A DNA stretch of 51,003 nucleotides from Ardenticatenaceae bacterium (lineage in GTDB: Bacteria; Chloroflexota; Anaerolineae; Promineifilales; Promineifilaceae): NCBI GenBank assembly GCA_020634245.1, contig JACKCC010000029.1, positions 1-51,003 of the forward strand. Reading direction: 5' to 3'. Every line of letters starts with the position of its first letter. Within the stretch, counting starts at the first letter, position 1. The notes below the pieces were generated by a model. The model saw nothing but the letters and a program-made list of their open reading frames with translations. It was not told the origin of the DNA and ran no database searches. Shown in pieces: positions 32,957 through 41,566 of the stretch. Position numbers and translations under genes: made by a program.

Positions 32957-35362
32957 ATGATTGATTCCAACACAACCAGCTTCGCCTTCCACGTTGGCCG
33001 CAGCGTGGGTAGGTACAAGTTAGAAAGCCTCCTTGGTCGTGGTGCCATGGCTGAGGTGTATAAATCCACGCATCCTGATTTGGGCCGGGATATTGCCGTA
33101 AAAATCCTGCATCCTTTCCATACACAAGTGCCGGGATTTATCGGCCGTTTCCGTTTGGAAGCCCAGGCCGCAGCCTCTTTGCATCATCCCAATATAGTTC
33201 AGGTATATGACTTTGCCGTATCCGATGATGGCCTTTATTACATGGTCATGCAATACATTAATGGCCTCTCATTGGAAGAATATCTGACCCTGGAAAAAGC
33301 GCCGCTTACCCTGACAAAAGCCTTTTGGTTTTTCCGGCAAATTGCCAATGCCCTCGATTTTGCGCATAAGCGGGGTACGATTCACCGCGATGTGAAGCCA
33401 GCCAACATTATGCTCGACACCCGCGAGAATGCTTACTTATCTGATTTTGGCCTGGCAAAAATCGTTGGTGTTGACCGGCAAACGTTGAGCGGGATGAGTC
33501 CGGGTACGCCTTCTTACATGGCTCCAGAACACATTTCCGGCCGGGAAGTCACTTCGGCCGTTGATATTTATGCTTTGGGCGTCATTCTCTACCGCATGCT
33601 GACAAACCGGCTGCCGTATGAGGGTGATAACTTGATGACGATTATCACGCGTGCCCTGACGGAACCGGCCATACCGCCACGTACCTATAACCCGGCTATC
33701 CCGCAGCCAGTAGAAGATATTATTCTCAAGGCGATGGCTGAAGACCCGGAAGATCGGTTTGTTGATGCAGCCGCCATGTCGCGTGCGTTGGCCACAGCAT
33801 TGGCCGAAGCCGGTGAAATTATCCCTGAACAAAGCAAAATCACCCCTGTTGGGGTTGTTCCCTTGCCGGGTTTGCAGCTAGATAATTACAAGGTTAAGCG
33901 GGAGTTCATTCGGGATAGTTCTGGTTTAAGCAAACGTTATTTCCAGCGGTATCTGGCGCATAATGTGGCTTTGGACAGTCAGGCGGTGTTGACGGTTCTT
34001 AAAACATCGGCTGATGAAGATTCTCATTTTGTCAACCGGTTTCAGAAACGAATGGAAAAGCTGACCTTGCTGGATCATCCTGGCTTGGCAGCTATCACGC
34101 GTATTGATAAAACACCGTCTAATCAACCTTACGTGGCTTATGAGTTCATTCCCGGCAATTCTCTGGAAACGGAAATGGTTGAGTGGAATAAAGGGGAAAT
34201 GAGGCTGCCGGCTGTAGAAGTATTGAATTTGGTCCGGCGAGTGGCTGAACCGCTCAATCTCGTCCATAAGGCTGGGCTGGTTCATAATGATTTACGGCCG
34301 GGAAATATCATCATTCAGGCTGATAAATTGCCTGTACTGGTTGGCTTGGAGATACCGATAGCACCTGATGCGGCAGCTCGGAGTGATGCTGGCAAGTCTG
34401 TAGATTATGCTTCCCCGGAACAACTGGAAGGTAATCCGCTTTGTGAACAGAGTAATATTTACTCGTTGGGGATTATTCTCTATGAGCTGTTTGCCGGGCA
34501 TCGTCCTTTGTTGGATTGGGATCATTTGGGCAGTCACAATTTGCCTCGCCCTGTTGATCTGGAGAAGGTGCGGCGGGGTTTGGCTGATGAGACGTATTTG
34601 TTGGTAAAGGACTGCCTGGCACAAGAGATTACCGAACGTATTGAGGATATTGATCAGTTCATGCACCGGCTGGATCGGGCGGAGGCTGCGGAAATTGCCT
34701 TGCAAGCCAGTGCCGGGCAGGAGTCGTTAGTGTGGCGGCGGGTGTTTACGGCCGTACCCATCATTGCTATTATTTTATCAGTGTTAGCCTATGCGCTTTT
34801 ACGGGGGCAGGCTTCCACTTTGGCCGATGGTGCAACGGCCGTGCCGGTTTTATTCAACGAACCTACGGTCACAGCCACACGATTACCTGCCTCACCAACC
34901 CGTATGCTGCCGTCACCAACAATGGCTGTGAACGCTATCGAACTTTCAGGTGATTCGGTAGAGCCAACAGCTACTTCACTTTCCAGTCCTACATCAATGC
35001 CTATGGTCGTTGTTTCACCTGCTTCTACATTGGCTTTACCGCCCAAACCGTCGGCTGTTCCTGAAATTGTATGCGAAAAGCCCGAAACCTGGGTTGTTTA
35101 TACGGTTCAGGAGGGCGAAGTTTTGTTTAATCTGGCATTAGAGACAGGCTCTACGGTGGATGCAGTGAAACAGGTGAACTGCTTGACGAGCAACATCTTG
35201 AGTATAGGCCAGGTACTTTGGCTGCCTATGCTGCCGCCTACCGCCACACCCACGTCAACTTCTACCAGTACCCCTTTGCCTACGGCGCATTCACCTCGCT
35301 CTACTCCAACAAAAACACCCCCCCCTCCCCCTCAGCCGGCAACAGCAACGGCAACCCCATAA
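32957..35362 (+). CDS. Transmembrane Ser/Thr kinase with tandem pseudokinase and external LysM
   Basis: 801 aa. First kinase domain (about residues 18-275): glycine loop GRGAMAEVYK, VAIK-type Lys in IAVKIL, catalytic IHRDVKPANIML, SDFGLAK and APE in MAPEH, so active. Second kinase-like domain (about 308-580): it keeps a Lys in VLTVLKT and an Asp in VHNDLRPGNIII (HND in place of HRD), but the DFG metal motif is replaced by VGL, so probably a pseudokinase. One membrane helix (about 597-615), a Thr/Pro/Ser-rich stalk, one LysM module (about 712-758, YTVQEGEVLFNLALETG ... IGQVLWLP) and a TPT/PPP tail. It resembles PknB-type wall-sensing kinases with LysM instead of PASTA. No phosphatase gene is adjacent. 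Confidence 0.93.
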   Translation: MIDSNTTSFAFHVGRSVGRYKLESLLGRGAMAEVYKSTHPDLGRDIAVKILHPFHTQVPGFIGRFRLEAQAAASLHHPNIVQVYDFAVSDDGLYYMVMQYINGLSLEEYLTLEKAPLTLTKAFWFFRQIANALDFAHKRGTIHRDVKPANIMLDTRENAYLSDFGLAKIVGVDRQTLSGMSPGTPSYMAPEHISGREVTSAVDIYALGVILYRMLTNRLPYEGDNLMTIITRALTEPAIPPRTYNPAIPQPVEDIILKAMAEDPEDRFVDAAAMSRALATALAEAGEIIPEQSKITPVGVVPLPGLQLDNYKVKREFIRDSSGLSKRYFQRYLAHNVALDSQAVLTVLKTSADEDSHFVNRFQKRMEKLTLLDHPGLAAITRIDKTPSNQPYVAYEFIPGNSLETEMVEWNKGEMRLPAVEVLNLVRRVAEPLNLVHKAGLVHNDLRPGNIIIQADKLPVLVGLEIPIAPDAAARSDAGKSVDYASPEQLEGNPLCEQSNIYSLGIILYELFAGHRPLLDWDHLGSHNLPRPVDLEKVRRGLADETYLLVKDCLAQEITERIEDIDQFMHRLDRAEAAEIALQASAGQESLVWRRVFTAVPIIAIILSVLAYALLRGQASTLADGATAVPVLFNEPTVTATRLPASPTRMLPSPTMAVNAIELSGDSVEPTATSLSSPTSMPMVVVSPASTLALPPKPSAVPEIVCEKPETWVVYTVQEGEVLFNLALETGSTVDAVKQVNCLTSNILSIGQVLWLPMLPPTATPTSTSTSTPLPTAHSPRSTPTKTPPPPPQPATATATP

Positions 35363-35670
35363 GCCAATGGTGTAGTAGGATAAATAGATGTTAATTAAAC
35401 GGCCGTTTGGGGGTTGTAATAGTGGCATTATGGTGACAATTCATTATAATCTTAACTGTTACGAGTAGTTTTGTGCAGACAGGATGGGAAACGGCCGTTG
35501 CCAGACCCTGTAATCCTGCTCAATAGAACGTTAAAACTGGTCTTTCGCGGCATAAATAAACCAACAAATGTCGGATACCGCGAAACACTTAATCAGTTTG
35601 GAGCAGGCGGCTATCGTAGTTACGATTTTGTGCCAAACTGCACCAGACTATATTGGCGCAAGAGGTAAAC
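35363..35670 (+). other. Leader of the transglutaminase gene: -10 box and two stem-loops
   Basis: No gene seen. TATAAT at 35445-35450 is a likely -10 without a good -35. Downstream, TTTCGCGG (35543-35550) pairs with CCGCGAAA (35578-35585), and CAGTTTGG (35594-35601) pairs with CCAAACTG (35633-35640). Two ACGGCCGT octamers also occur. The roughly 210-nt transcribed leader may be structured. Confidence 0.45.
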
Positions 35671-37974
35671 ATGCTGCGATTTCGTCCGAAATTAGAAGAA
35701 GGGTGGTCAACCTGGTTCCTTTTGTGGGCGATGATAGTCGTCTCCACTATCGCGATTATTCAAGCTGATTTAATTGATGGCTTGCATATTTTGCCAGCTA
35801 CGGCCACCCTGGCCGTTTTAGCCGGCACGCTTCTTGCCAAAAGCCGTTTTTCCTCCAATACATCTCATTTCTTTTCCTTCATTTATGGCCTGTTTGTCAT
35901 TGCTTATCTGATTGGCACCATTTTGCCGGAAAGTATGCTCTGGCGTGAACGAGTCTTTGACATCGTGAATCGACAAGTGGTGTGGATGGGCAAGCTGGTT
36001 GATGGCGGTACCAGCCGCGATCGGCTCATTTTTGTTATTCATACGTCGGCAATTTACTGGCTGTTGGGCTATACGGCGGCCTGGTACACCTTCCGCAAGC
36101 CGCGCGTGTGGCGGGCGGTCATTCCCACCGGTGTGGTTTTGTTGAGTGTGGTTTATTATTACACTGGGCCGCGGCCGCTGGCGCTTTATCTGGCCGTATA
36201 TGTCGTTCTGGCTTTGATGTTTATTGCCCGTACCCATCTGGTGGATGAGGAGAAGGTGTGGCGGGTAACGGCCGTTCGCTATGAACGCGCCATCTGGTTT
36301 ACCTTTTTACGGGCCGGATTCCTGGTTTCGCTCATTGCCCTGGTGGTTGCCTGGAGCCTGCCGACCCTGTCGGCCAGCGCCGCTGTAGGCGAGGCTTTGG
36401 GCGGTGCTCAAGGCCCCTGGCGCGAATTTCAAGACAATTGGACCCGGCTTTTTTCCGCTTTACGCTCTTACGGTACAGAAACCAACGATCCTTACCAGGA
36501 ATCGTTAATCTTGGGTGGCCCGCGCACAGTGGGCAGCACCCCCATTATGGATATTTATGTGCCTCGTGAACTGCCCAATGTGTATTGGCAGGCGGTGGTA
36601 TGGGATAGATACGAAGATGATCGTTGGTGGCCGGCCGAGAATAAGTCCGTATTACATTATCCCGATGATGGTTTCCTGGATATTCCGCAAACAGTTGGCC
36701 GCGAAGTTATTACCCAAACCGTTGTGACCTATCTGCCTAATTCCAGCTTGATTTACGCTGCCCCGGAAGTCATTGGTTCCAATAAACAAATGTTTGTTGA
36801 GGCCAATCCCGATGAAAATGGGCATATGTCCATCACCGCCCTGCGCTCGCGCTTTGTTTTACGCCAGGGTGACCGCTACAAAGTGGCTTCGCGCATCTCC
36901 AATGCCGATGCCCAAAGTTTGCGCACCGCCTCTACTAATTATCCCGACTGGATTGAAGAAACGTATTTGCAGCTGCCGGATACCATCACCCAGGAGACAT
37001 TGGACCTGGCTGAGACGTTAACGGCCGAACACAATAACCCCTTTGACAAAGCCATTGCCGTTCGTGACTGGCTGCGTACCAACATCAGTTACAACGACCA
37101 GATTCCGGCCCCGCCAGAAGATGCTGAGCCTGTTGATCATATTTTGTTTGTTACCAAAGAGGGGTATTGCAATTATTACGCGTCGGCGATGGCAGTGATG
37201 CTGCGCTCGCAAGGCGTACCGACCCGCGTAGTCAGCGGTTATGCTCAGGGCGAATTTGATGAAGAAACCCTTTCTTATCGGGTGCGAGCCAGCAATGCCC
37301 ATACCTGGGTTGAGGTATATTTCCCGGCTTATGGCTGGATTCAGTTTGAACCGACGGCGGCATTGCCGGTGGATGTCCGCCCGGAAACTGCCGGTGGCGG
37401 CGGTGATGCTTTCGACTCAGGACCTGATTTAGGGCCGGATTTTGAGCGAGGCCTGAATAACGGGCCGCAGTCGGACCAGGACCGTCTGGAAGAATTGTTA
37501 GGTGAAGACAATGCTCTAGCTGAAGGCGGTGCGCTTACCCAAAATAGTTTCCCGGTTTGGCAGGTTGTTGGCGCGGTGTTGGTTGTGCTGGTGGCCGGGG
37601 GCACGCTGGTAGCGGCCAATGAAATGAACCGGCGCGTGGAAGCAGATGTGGATCGCAGTTACGGCCGTCTCGGCAGTTGGGCACGCTGGCTGGGTCTGCT
37701 CTTCCGCCCGACTCAGACGCCCTATGAACGAGCCGATTTGATGACAACGGCCGTTCCCGAAGGCAAAGCCCCCATCCGCAATCTGACCCGCCAGTTTGTC
37801 CTGAAACAATTCAGCCCGGCACGGGCTGTCGAGGATGGTTTTGATTCGCAGAAGGAGTGGCATGAGTTACGGCCGTTGCTCATAAAACGCATTGCTGTCA
37901 ATCGGATCAAACAATGGCAAGCCAGGCTTTCCCGCGAAAAAACCGGCAAATCAAAATGGCGTCGGCGCCGCTAA
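35671..37974 (+). CDS. Membrane transglutaminase-like protein (TgpA/DUF3488 type)
   Basis: 767 aa from the ATG at 35671, with AGAGGT 4 nt upstream (a TTG at 35653 is less likely). Six or so N-terminal helices (about residues 12-245), then an extracytoplasmic region with the transglutaminase core: Cys in EGYCNYYASAMAVMLRSQG (about 505), His in ASNAHTWVEVYFP (about 547) and FEPTAALP (about 562). The papain-like triad is therefore plausible. A Gly/Asp-rich linker, another helix (about 630-650) and a cytosolic C-terminal domain (DUF4129-like, Arg/Lys-rich end) follow. The partner MoxR ATPase and DUF58 genes often found with it are not here. Confidence 0.93.
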   Translation: MLRFRPKLEEGWSTWFLLWAMIVVSTIAIIQADLIDGLHILPATATLAVLAGTLLAKSRFSSNTSHFFSFIYGLFVIAYLIGTILPESMLWRERVFDIVNRQVVWMGKLVDGGTSRDRLIFVIHTSAIYWLLGYTAAWYTFRKPRVWRAVIPTGVVLLSVVYYYTGPRPLALYLAVYVVLALMFIARTHLVDEEKVWRVTAVRYERAIWFTFLRAGFLVSLIALVVAWSLPTLSASAAVGEALGGAQGPWREFQDNWTRLFSALRSYGTETNDPYQESLILGGPRTVGSTPIMDIYVPRELPNVYWQAVVWDRYEDDRWWPAENKSVLHYPDDGFLDIPQTVGREVITQTVVTYLPNSSLIYAAPEVIGSNKQMFVEANPDENGHMSITALRSRFVLRQGDRYKVASRISNADAQSLRTASTNYPDWIEETYLQLPDTITQETLDLAETLTAEHNNPFDKAIAVRDWLRTNISYNDQIPAPPEDAEPVDHILFVTKEGYCNYYASAMAVMLRSQGVPTRVVSGYAQGEFDEETLSYRVRASNAHTWVEVYFPAYGWIQFEPTAALPVDVRPETAGGGGDAFDSGPDLGPDFERGLNNGPQSDQDRLEELLGEDNALAEGGALTQNSFPVWQVVGAVLVVLVAGGTLVAANEMNRRVEADVDRSYGRLGSWARWLGLLFRPTQTPYERADLMTTAVPEGKAPIRNLTRQFVLKQFSPARAVEDGFDSQKEWHELRPLLIKRIAVNRIKQWQARLSREKTGKSKWRRRR

Positions 37975-37984
37975 ATTAGCATAT

Positions 37985-38047
37985 AGTGCCAGGCACAGGC
38001 ATGAAAGGGCTGTTTGGCGAGGTACCTGCCGCCCCGTGCCTGGCACT
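37985..38047 (+). repeat. Hairpin with odd-palindrome arms (GTGCCAGGCAC)
   Basis: AGTGCCAGGCAC (37985-37996) pairs with GTGCCTGGCACT (38036-38047). Each arm is itself an 11-nt palindrome around a single central A or T. It starts 10 bp after the transglutaminase stop and may act as a transcript end. Confidence 0.65.
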
Positions 38048-38087
38048 TGTCAATAAAAACGCCACATCCGCTATTCACTTCCCACTG

Positions 38088-38114
38088 TTGCGACTTGGCT
38101 GGCTCTGGTATAAT
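38088..38114 (+). promoter_or_regulatory. Extended -10 promoter of the cyclase gene
   Basis: TGGTATAAT (38106-38114) is a consensus extended -10. TTGCGA (38088-38093) lies 15 nt upstream as a poor -35. The leader to the TTG start at 38271 is about 150 nt. Confidence 0.6.
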
Positions 38115-38270
38115 CTAAACAGGTGCTTGATAGAGATTACGCCCGATAACCTGTCAGGCAGTTGCAGTGCTATCATAACTGTCTGGGGTACGGCCGTATT
38201 TCTGGTACGAGATGACAAACATTTAGCAAGCAAATCGTACCAGCTATGAATAGCCAGTGAGGAAGTCCTG

Positions 38271-40001
38271 TTGAACGACCTGACAACTACTCAACTTCAA
38301 ACAAATCTAAAAGAACTCCGACAGCTTATTGACCAACTCGGCGGTACAGTCGACCGGCAGCAGCAGACCCTCATCATGACCCGTGCTGACCTGGCCAAAC
38401 AAACGGCCGCCCAGACCAGTGATGAATTAGCTCGCCTCGTTGTCTACGTTCGCCGTAACCTGGAAGACTTGGAACGACGGGTGAAGGCTGAAGAGAAGGA
38501 ACGGGAGCAGCTTAAGGCCCTGCAAGAAATCGGCGCAGTCATCAACTCATCCCTCGATATCAACCAGGTACTTAGCGTCGTGATGGATGCCATCATTCGG
38601 TTGACCAAAGCTGAACGCGCCTTACTGCTGCTTAGTGACGAAGAAACCGGCCAGCTTCAGGTTCAGGTTGCCCGTAACATGGATCGGGAAACCATTGAAA
38701 AGTCAGCCTCTTTTGAGATTAGCCGCAGTATTGTGCGCAGCGTCGCCGAGTCGGGCGAACCGGTGGTAACGATGAATGCCCAATCTGACCCCCGTTTTGC
38801 AGCCCAGGAAAGCATCATCAGCTACAACCTGCGCTCGATTTTGTGTGTTCCCCTCAAAATCAAAGACAAAATCATTGGCGTAATTTATGCCGATAATAGG
38901 GTTGCTTCCGGTTTGTTCGTTGATGCCGACCGGGATTTATTAGCCGCTTTTGCCAATCAAGCAGCCGTAGCCATCCACAATGCCCGTTTATTCCGCGAAA
39001 CGCGCGAGCAAAAAGAACTGCTCGACAACGTTTTCGCCTCCATTGCCAGCGGCGTCATGACGGTTAACCCGGAAGACCAGATAGCTCTTTACAACCAAGC
39101 TGCCGAACGTATCCTGGGGGTTTCCGCTGATTCTGTTTTGCGCCAATCTTACGAGACGGTTTTGAATACCATTGGACTGCCCGTCACACCTCTGGTTAGC
39201 GAAGTCAGAACCAATGGCAACACGCAAAACACTGAGATGGACATTGCCGTCAGTAAACGGCCGGGCGTGACGACACTGAACCTGACCCTCTCCCCACTGC
39301 GGGGCGAGCAAACCAGCGGTTCGCTGGGTGTGGCCATGGTGCTGGATGACGTGTCAGAGAAAAAGCGGATGGAGAGCGTACGCCGCTATTTGCCGCCGGC
39401 ACTGGTCGACCAGGTGCGCGACCTGGATGCCGCGCAACGGCCGCAGCGCCGTAATATGACCGTTTTTTTCGCCGACGTGCGCGGGTTTAGTACGTTTAGC
39501 GAAAACCTCGACCCGGAAAAACTGATTCAGATCATCAATGGCTACTTTACCGTGGCCGTTCAGGCGATTACCCATTACCAGGGGCTGACGGATAAATTCA
39601 TGGGTGATGCGGTGATGGCTTTGTTTAATACGCCGCTGAATCCGCAGGAAGATCACGTGGAGCGCTGTGTTAAAACGGCCTTGATGGTTAAGGAATTGAT
39701 GCTGAAATATCATGCTGATTTGCCGGAAGAGCGGCGGCTGCATTTTGGCACAGGTCTGCACACGGGTGAAGCGGTTGTTGGGAATGTGGGCAGTCATTTG
39801 CGCAAGGATTATTCAGCCATTGGCGATGCAGTAAACATGGCCAAGCGGGTGCAGGAATCGGCTAAACCGGGCCAAATCCTCATCAGCGAGGATGTGTATT
39901 TGAGGGTGAAGGATTGGGTGATGGTGGAGCCGCTGCTACCGATGCGCGTGAAGGGGCGGCAGGCGTTGGAACAGATTTATGAGCTGTTGGGCGAGAAATA
40001 G
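38271..40001 (+). CDS. GAF-PAS class III adenylate/guanylate cyclase
   Basis: 576 aa from a TTG with GAGGAAG about 6 nt upstream. N-terminal coiled coil (about residues 5-85), GAF domain (about 88-245, LQEIGAVINSSLDINQVLSVV ... FANQAAVAIHNARLF), PAS domain (about 250-365, ending LDDVSEKKRM) and a class III cyclase domain (about 385-560). The metal-binding Asp residues are in FFADVRGFS and KFMGDAVMALF; the purine-specifying Lys is in LTDKFMGD; DYSAIGDAVNMAKR carries the second specificity Asp and the transition-state Asn and Arg. The Lys/Asp pair favours ATP, so cAMP is the likely product. It is cytosolic, as there are no membrane helices. Confidence 0.95.
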   Translation: MNDLTTTQLQTNLKELRQLIDQLGGTVDRQQQTLIMTRADLAKQTAAQTSDELARLVVYVRRNLEDLERRVKAEEKEREQLKALQEIGAVINSSLDINQVLSVVMDAIIRLTKAERALLLLSDEETGQLQVQVARNMDRETIEKSASFEISRSIVRSVAESGEPVVTMNAQSDPRFAAQESIISYNLRSILCVPLKIKDKIIGVIYADNRVASGLFVDADRDLLAAFANQAAVAIHNARLFRETREQKELLDNVFASIASGVMTVNPEDQIALYNQAAERILGVSADSVLRQSYETVLNTIGLPVTPLVSEVRTNGNTQNTEMDIAVSKRPGVTTLNLTLSPLRGEQTSGSLGVAMVLDDVSEKKRMESVRRYLPPALVDQVRDLDAAQRPQRRNMTVFFADVRGFSTFSENLDPEKLIQIINGYFTVAVQAITHYQGLTDKFMGDAVMALFNTPLNPQEDHVERCVKTALMVKELMLKYHADLPEERRLHFGTGLHTGEAVVGNVGSHLRKDYSAIGDAVNMAKRVQESAKPGQILISEDVYLRVKDWVMVEPLLPMRVKGRQALEQIYELLGEK

Positions 40002-40028
40002 TAGCTCATAAGATTCATTGATTTTTTG

Positions 40029-40060
40029 CAGGACGATCGCGTTGATCGTCCTGTTTTTTT
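40029..40060 (+). terminator. Intrinsic terminator after the cyclase gene
   Basis: CAGGACGATC (40029-40038), a 5-nt loop, GATCGTCCTG (40044-40053), then TTTTTTT. A textbook Rho-independent terminator 28 bp after the stop. Confidence 0.95.
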
Positions 40061-40066
40061 GCCTGC

Positions 40067-40095
40067 TTGACGCTCTATAGGGGGTATGGTAGACT
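40067..40095 (+). promoter_or_regulatory. Promoter of the LysM lipoprotein gene
   Basis: TTGACG (40067-40072), 17-nt spacer, TAGACT (40090-40095), with TGG before it as an extended -10. It begins 7 nt after the terminator T-run. Confidence 0.7.
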
Positions 40096-40166
40096 ACTTT
40101 ATGTTGACTTGCGGCCAACGGCCGTTACCAAGTTACAAAACGCCCTTGAAAATTTAGGAGGTCATA

Positions 40167-40829
40167 GTGAAAAACAAACCCTTCAAACGCCGCTTTTTAT
40201 TGTTGTTTGTTGTTGTTTTGTTGATTTTATCTGCTTGTGAACGTCCTGTTCCCAGAGAAGACACGCCTGAAGCTGTAACGCCGGCTCCGACAACAGAAGT
40301 TATTGTTATTCCGACTGCGCCGCCGGAAGCGAATGAAGCTTATCCGGCAACAGGTGACGGTCAGACTGGTGAAGCGACGACAGACCAGACTGCGCCAGAG
40401 GAAACAACGGACACGGCCGTCACCCCCGAAGAAACCACAACTGAAGAAGCCGCCGATCAAACAGTGGTGGATGCCGGTGGAGAGGTTACCCATGTCGTTC
40501 AGGCCGGGGAAACATTGGGATCCATTGCCCAGTTTTACCATGTTTCCATCCAAGATATTGCTGCGGCCAACAACATCGTGAACATTGACGTGTTGGAAGT
40601 GGGACAGTCATTGATCATCAAGGCTGGAGCGGCTGCGGAAGCACCGGCACCGGACACCACGACACCCGCCGAGGGTGCTGAGCAGGTTTACGTGGTTCAA
40701 GCTGGCGATAACTTGTTCCGCATTGGTTTGAAGTATGGCTTCACGGCCGAAGAACTGGCAGCTTACAACAACATTCCTGATATTACCCGAATTGATGTTG
40801 GGCAAGTGATCAAAATTCCGCCGCAATAA
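40167..40829 (+). CDS. Lipoprotein with two LysM domains
   Basis: 220 aa with TAGGAGG about 7 nt upstream. Lipoprotein signal: basic start, hydrophobic core and lipobox LSAC with Cys at residue 24. A Thr/Glu/Pro-rich linker (about 30-108) is followed by LysM 1 (about 110-155, HVVQAGETLGSIAQFYHVS ... VGQSLIIKAG) and LysM 2 (about 172-220, YVVQAGDNLFRIGLKYGFT ... VGQVIKIPPQ). Probably anchored to the outer face of the membrane and bound to peptidoglycan. Monocistronic, with its own promoter. Confidence 0.94.
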   Translation: MKNKPFKRRFLLLFVVVLLILSACERPVPREDTPEAVTPAPTTEVIVIPTAPPEANEAYPATGDGQTGEATTDQTAPEETTDTAVTPEETTTEEAADQTVVDAGGEVTHVVQAGETLGSIAQFYHVSIQDIAAANNIVNIDVLEVGQSLIIKAGAAAEAPAPDTTTPAEGAEQVYVVQAGDNLFRIGLKYGFTAEELAAYNNIPDITRIDVGQVIKIPPQ

Positions 40830-40838
40830 TTTTTGAGA

Positions 40839-40891
40839 CGTGAAACGTGATGCGTGATGCGTGATAAATTTTCACGTTTCATGCATCACGC
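40839..40891 (+). repeat. Heptamer-register inverted array (CGTGA word)
   Basis: CGTGA recurs exactly every 7 nt at 40839, 40846, 40853 and 40860. The inverse TCACG (TCATG in the middle copy) recurs every 7 nt at 40872, 40879 and 40886. Two stems are possible, 40841-40850 with 40872-40881 and 40852-40860 with 40883-40891. Their order (A, B, A', B') makes them alternatives or a pseudoknot. Lies between the lipoprotein stop and the NUDIX start. Confidence 0.75.
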
Positions 40892-40906
40892 CATCAGGAT
40901 TCCCCC

Positions 40907-41440
40907 TTGTTTGAAACGAATCGCATTGTCTGGCAGAAGGATGGTTCATGGCGGCTGCGGGTGGAAACGGCCGTTTTTCCCGACAACACCAGCCATCAAA
41001 CCGCTTTTATCGAGCATCCCGGTGCGGTTGTCCTGGTTCCCCTGCGGGAGGGACCAGATGGCCCGGAACTGCTAATGCTGCGGCAGTACCGTCGTGCATT
41101 GGACGAAACCATCCTGGAGTTGCCAGCCGGCACGCGCGGCTGGGATGAGAATTGGCTGGCCTGCGCCCAGCGGGAACTGCGCGAGGAAACCGGTTATCGC
41201 GCCGAAACCTTCACATTTTTGGGCGAAGTCTGGCCCGCGCCGGGCCTGTCCAACGAGTTGATGCGCCTTTACCTGGCTGTTGGTTTACAACCTGATCCTC
41301 TGCCGCAAGACGCGGATGAAGAGATTGAAGTCGCAGCGATGCCGTTAGCAGATTTGGTGGTTATGACCGGTGACGGCCGTATCCGCGATGCCAAAAGCAT
41401 CATCGGTATTTTACGGGCCGCCCAACAGCCGGGTTTCTGA
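40907..41440 (+). CDS. NUDIX hydrolase, ADP-ribose pyrophosphatase-like
   Basis: 177 aa from a TTG with AGGA 8 nt upstream. The full NUDIX box is present: G-x5-E-x7-REL-x-EE-x-GY in GTRGWDENWLACAQRELREE plus TGY (about residues 78-100). The upstream LLMLRQYRRALDETILELPAG and downstream WPAPGLSNELMRLYLAVGL match ADP-ribose/ADP-sugar pyrophosphatases. It probably hydrolyses ADP-ribose or a similar nucleoside diphosphate derivative. Confidence 0.95.
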   Translation: MFETNRIVWQKDGSWRLRVETAVFPDNTSHQTAFIEHPGAVVLVPLREGPDGPELLMLRQYRRALDETILELPAGTRGWDENWLACAQRELREETGYRAETFTFLGEVWPAPGLSNELMRLYLAVGLQPDPLPQDADEEIEVAAMPLADLVVMTGDGRIRDAKSIIGILRAAQQPGF

Positions 41441-41566
41441 GAATCATTCCTTTCCACAACCCATTCACCCCATTTCGATATACAATCAGTAGGCAAAGCG
41501 TAGCGGGCATAGTGGCCTGACTCGCTTATAATTGGCATGGACAACAACATGGCAGCGGAGTGGCGC

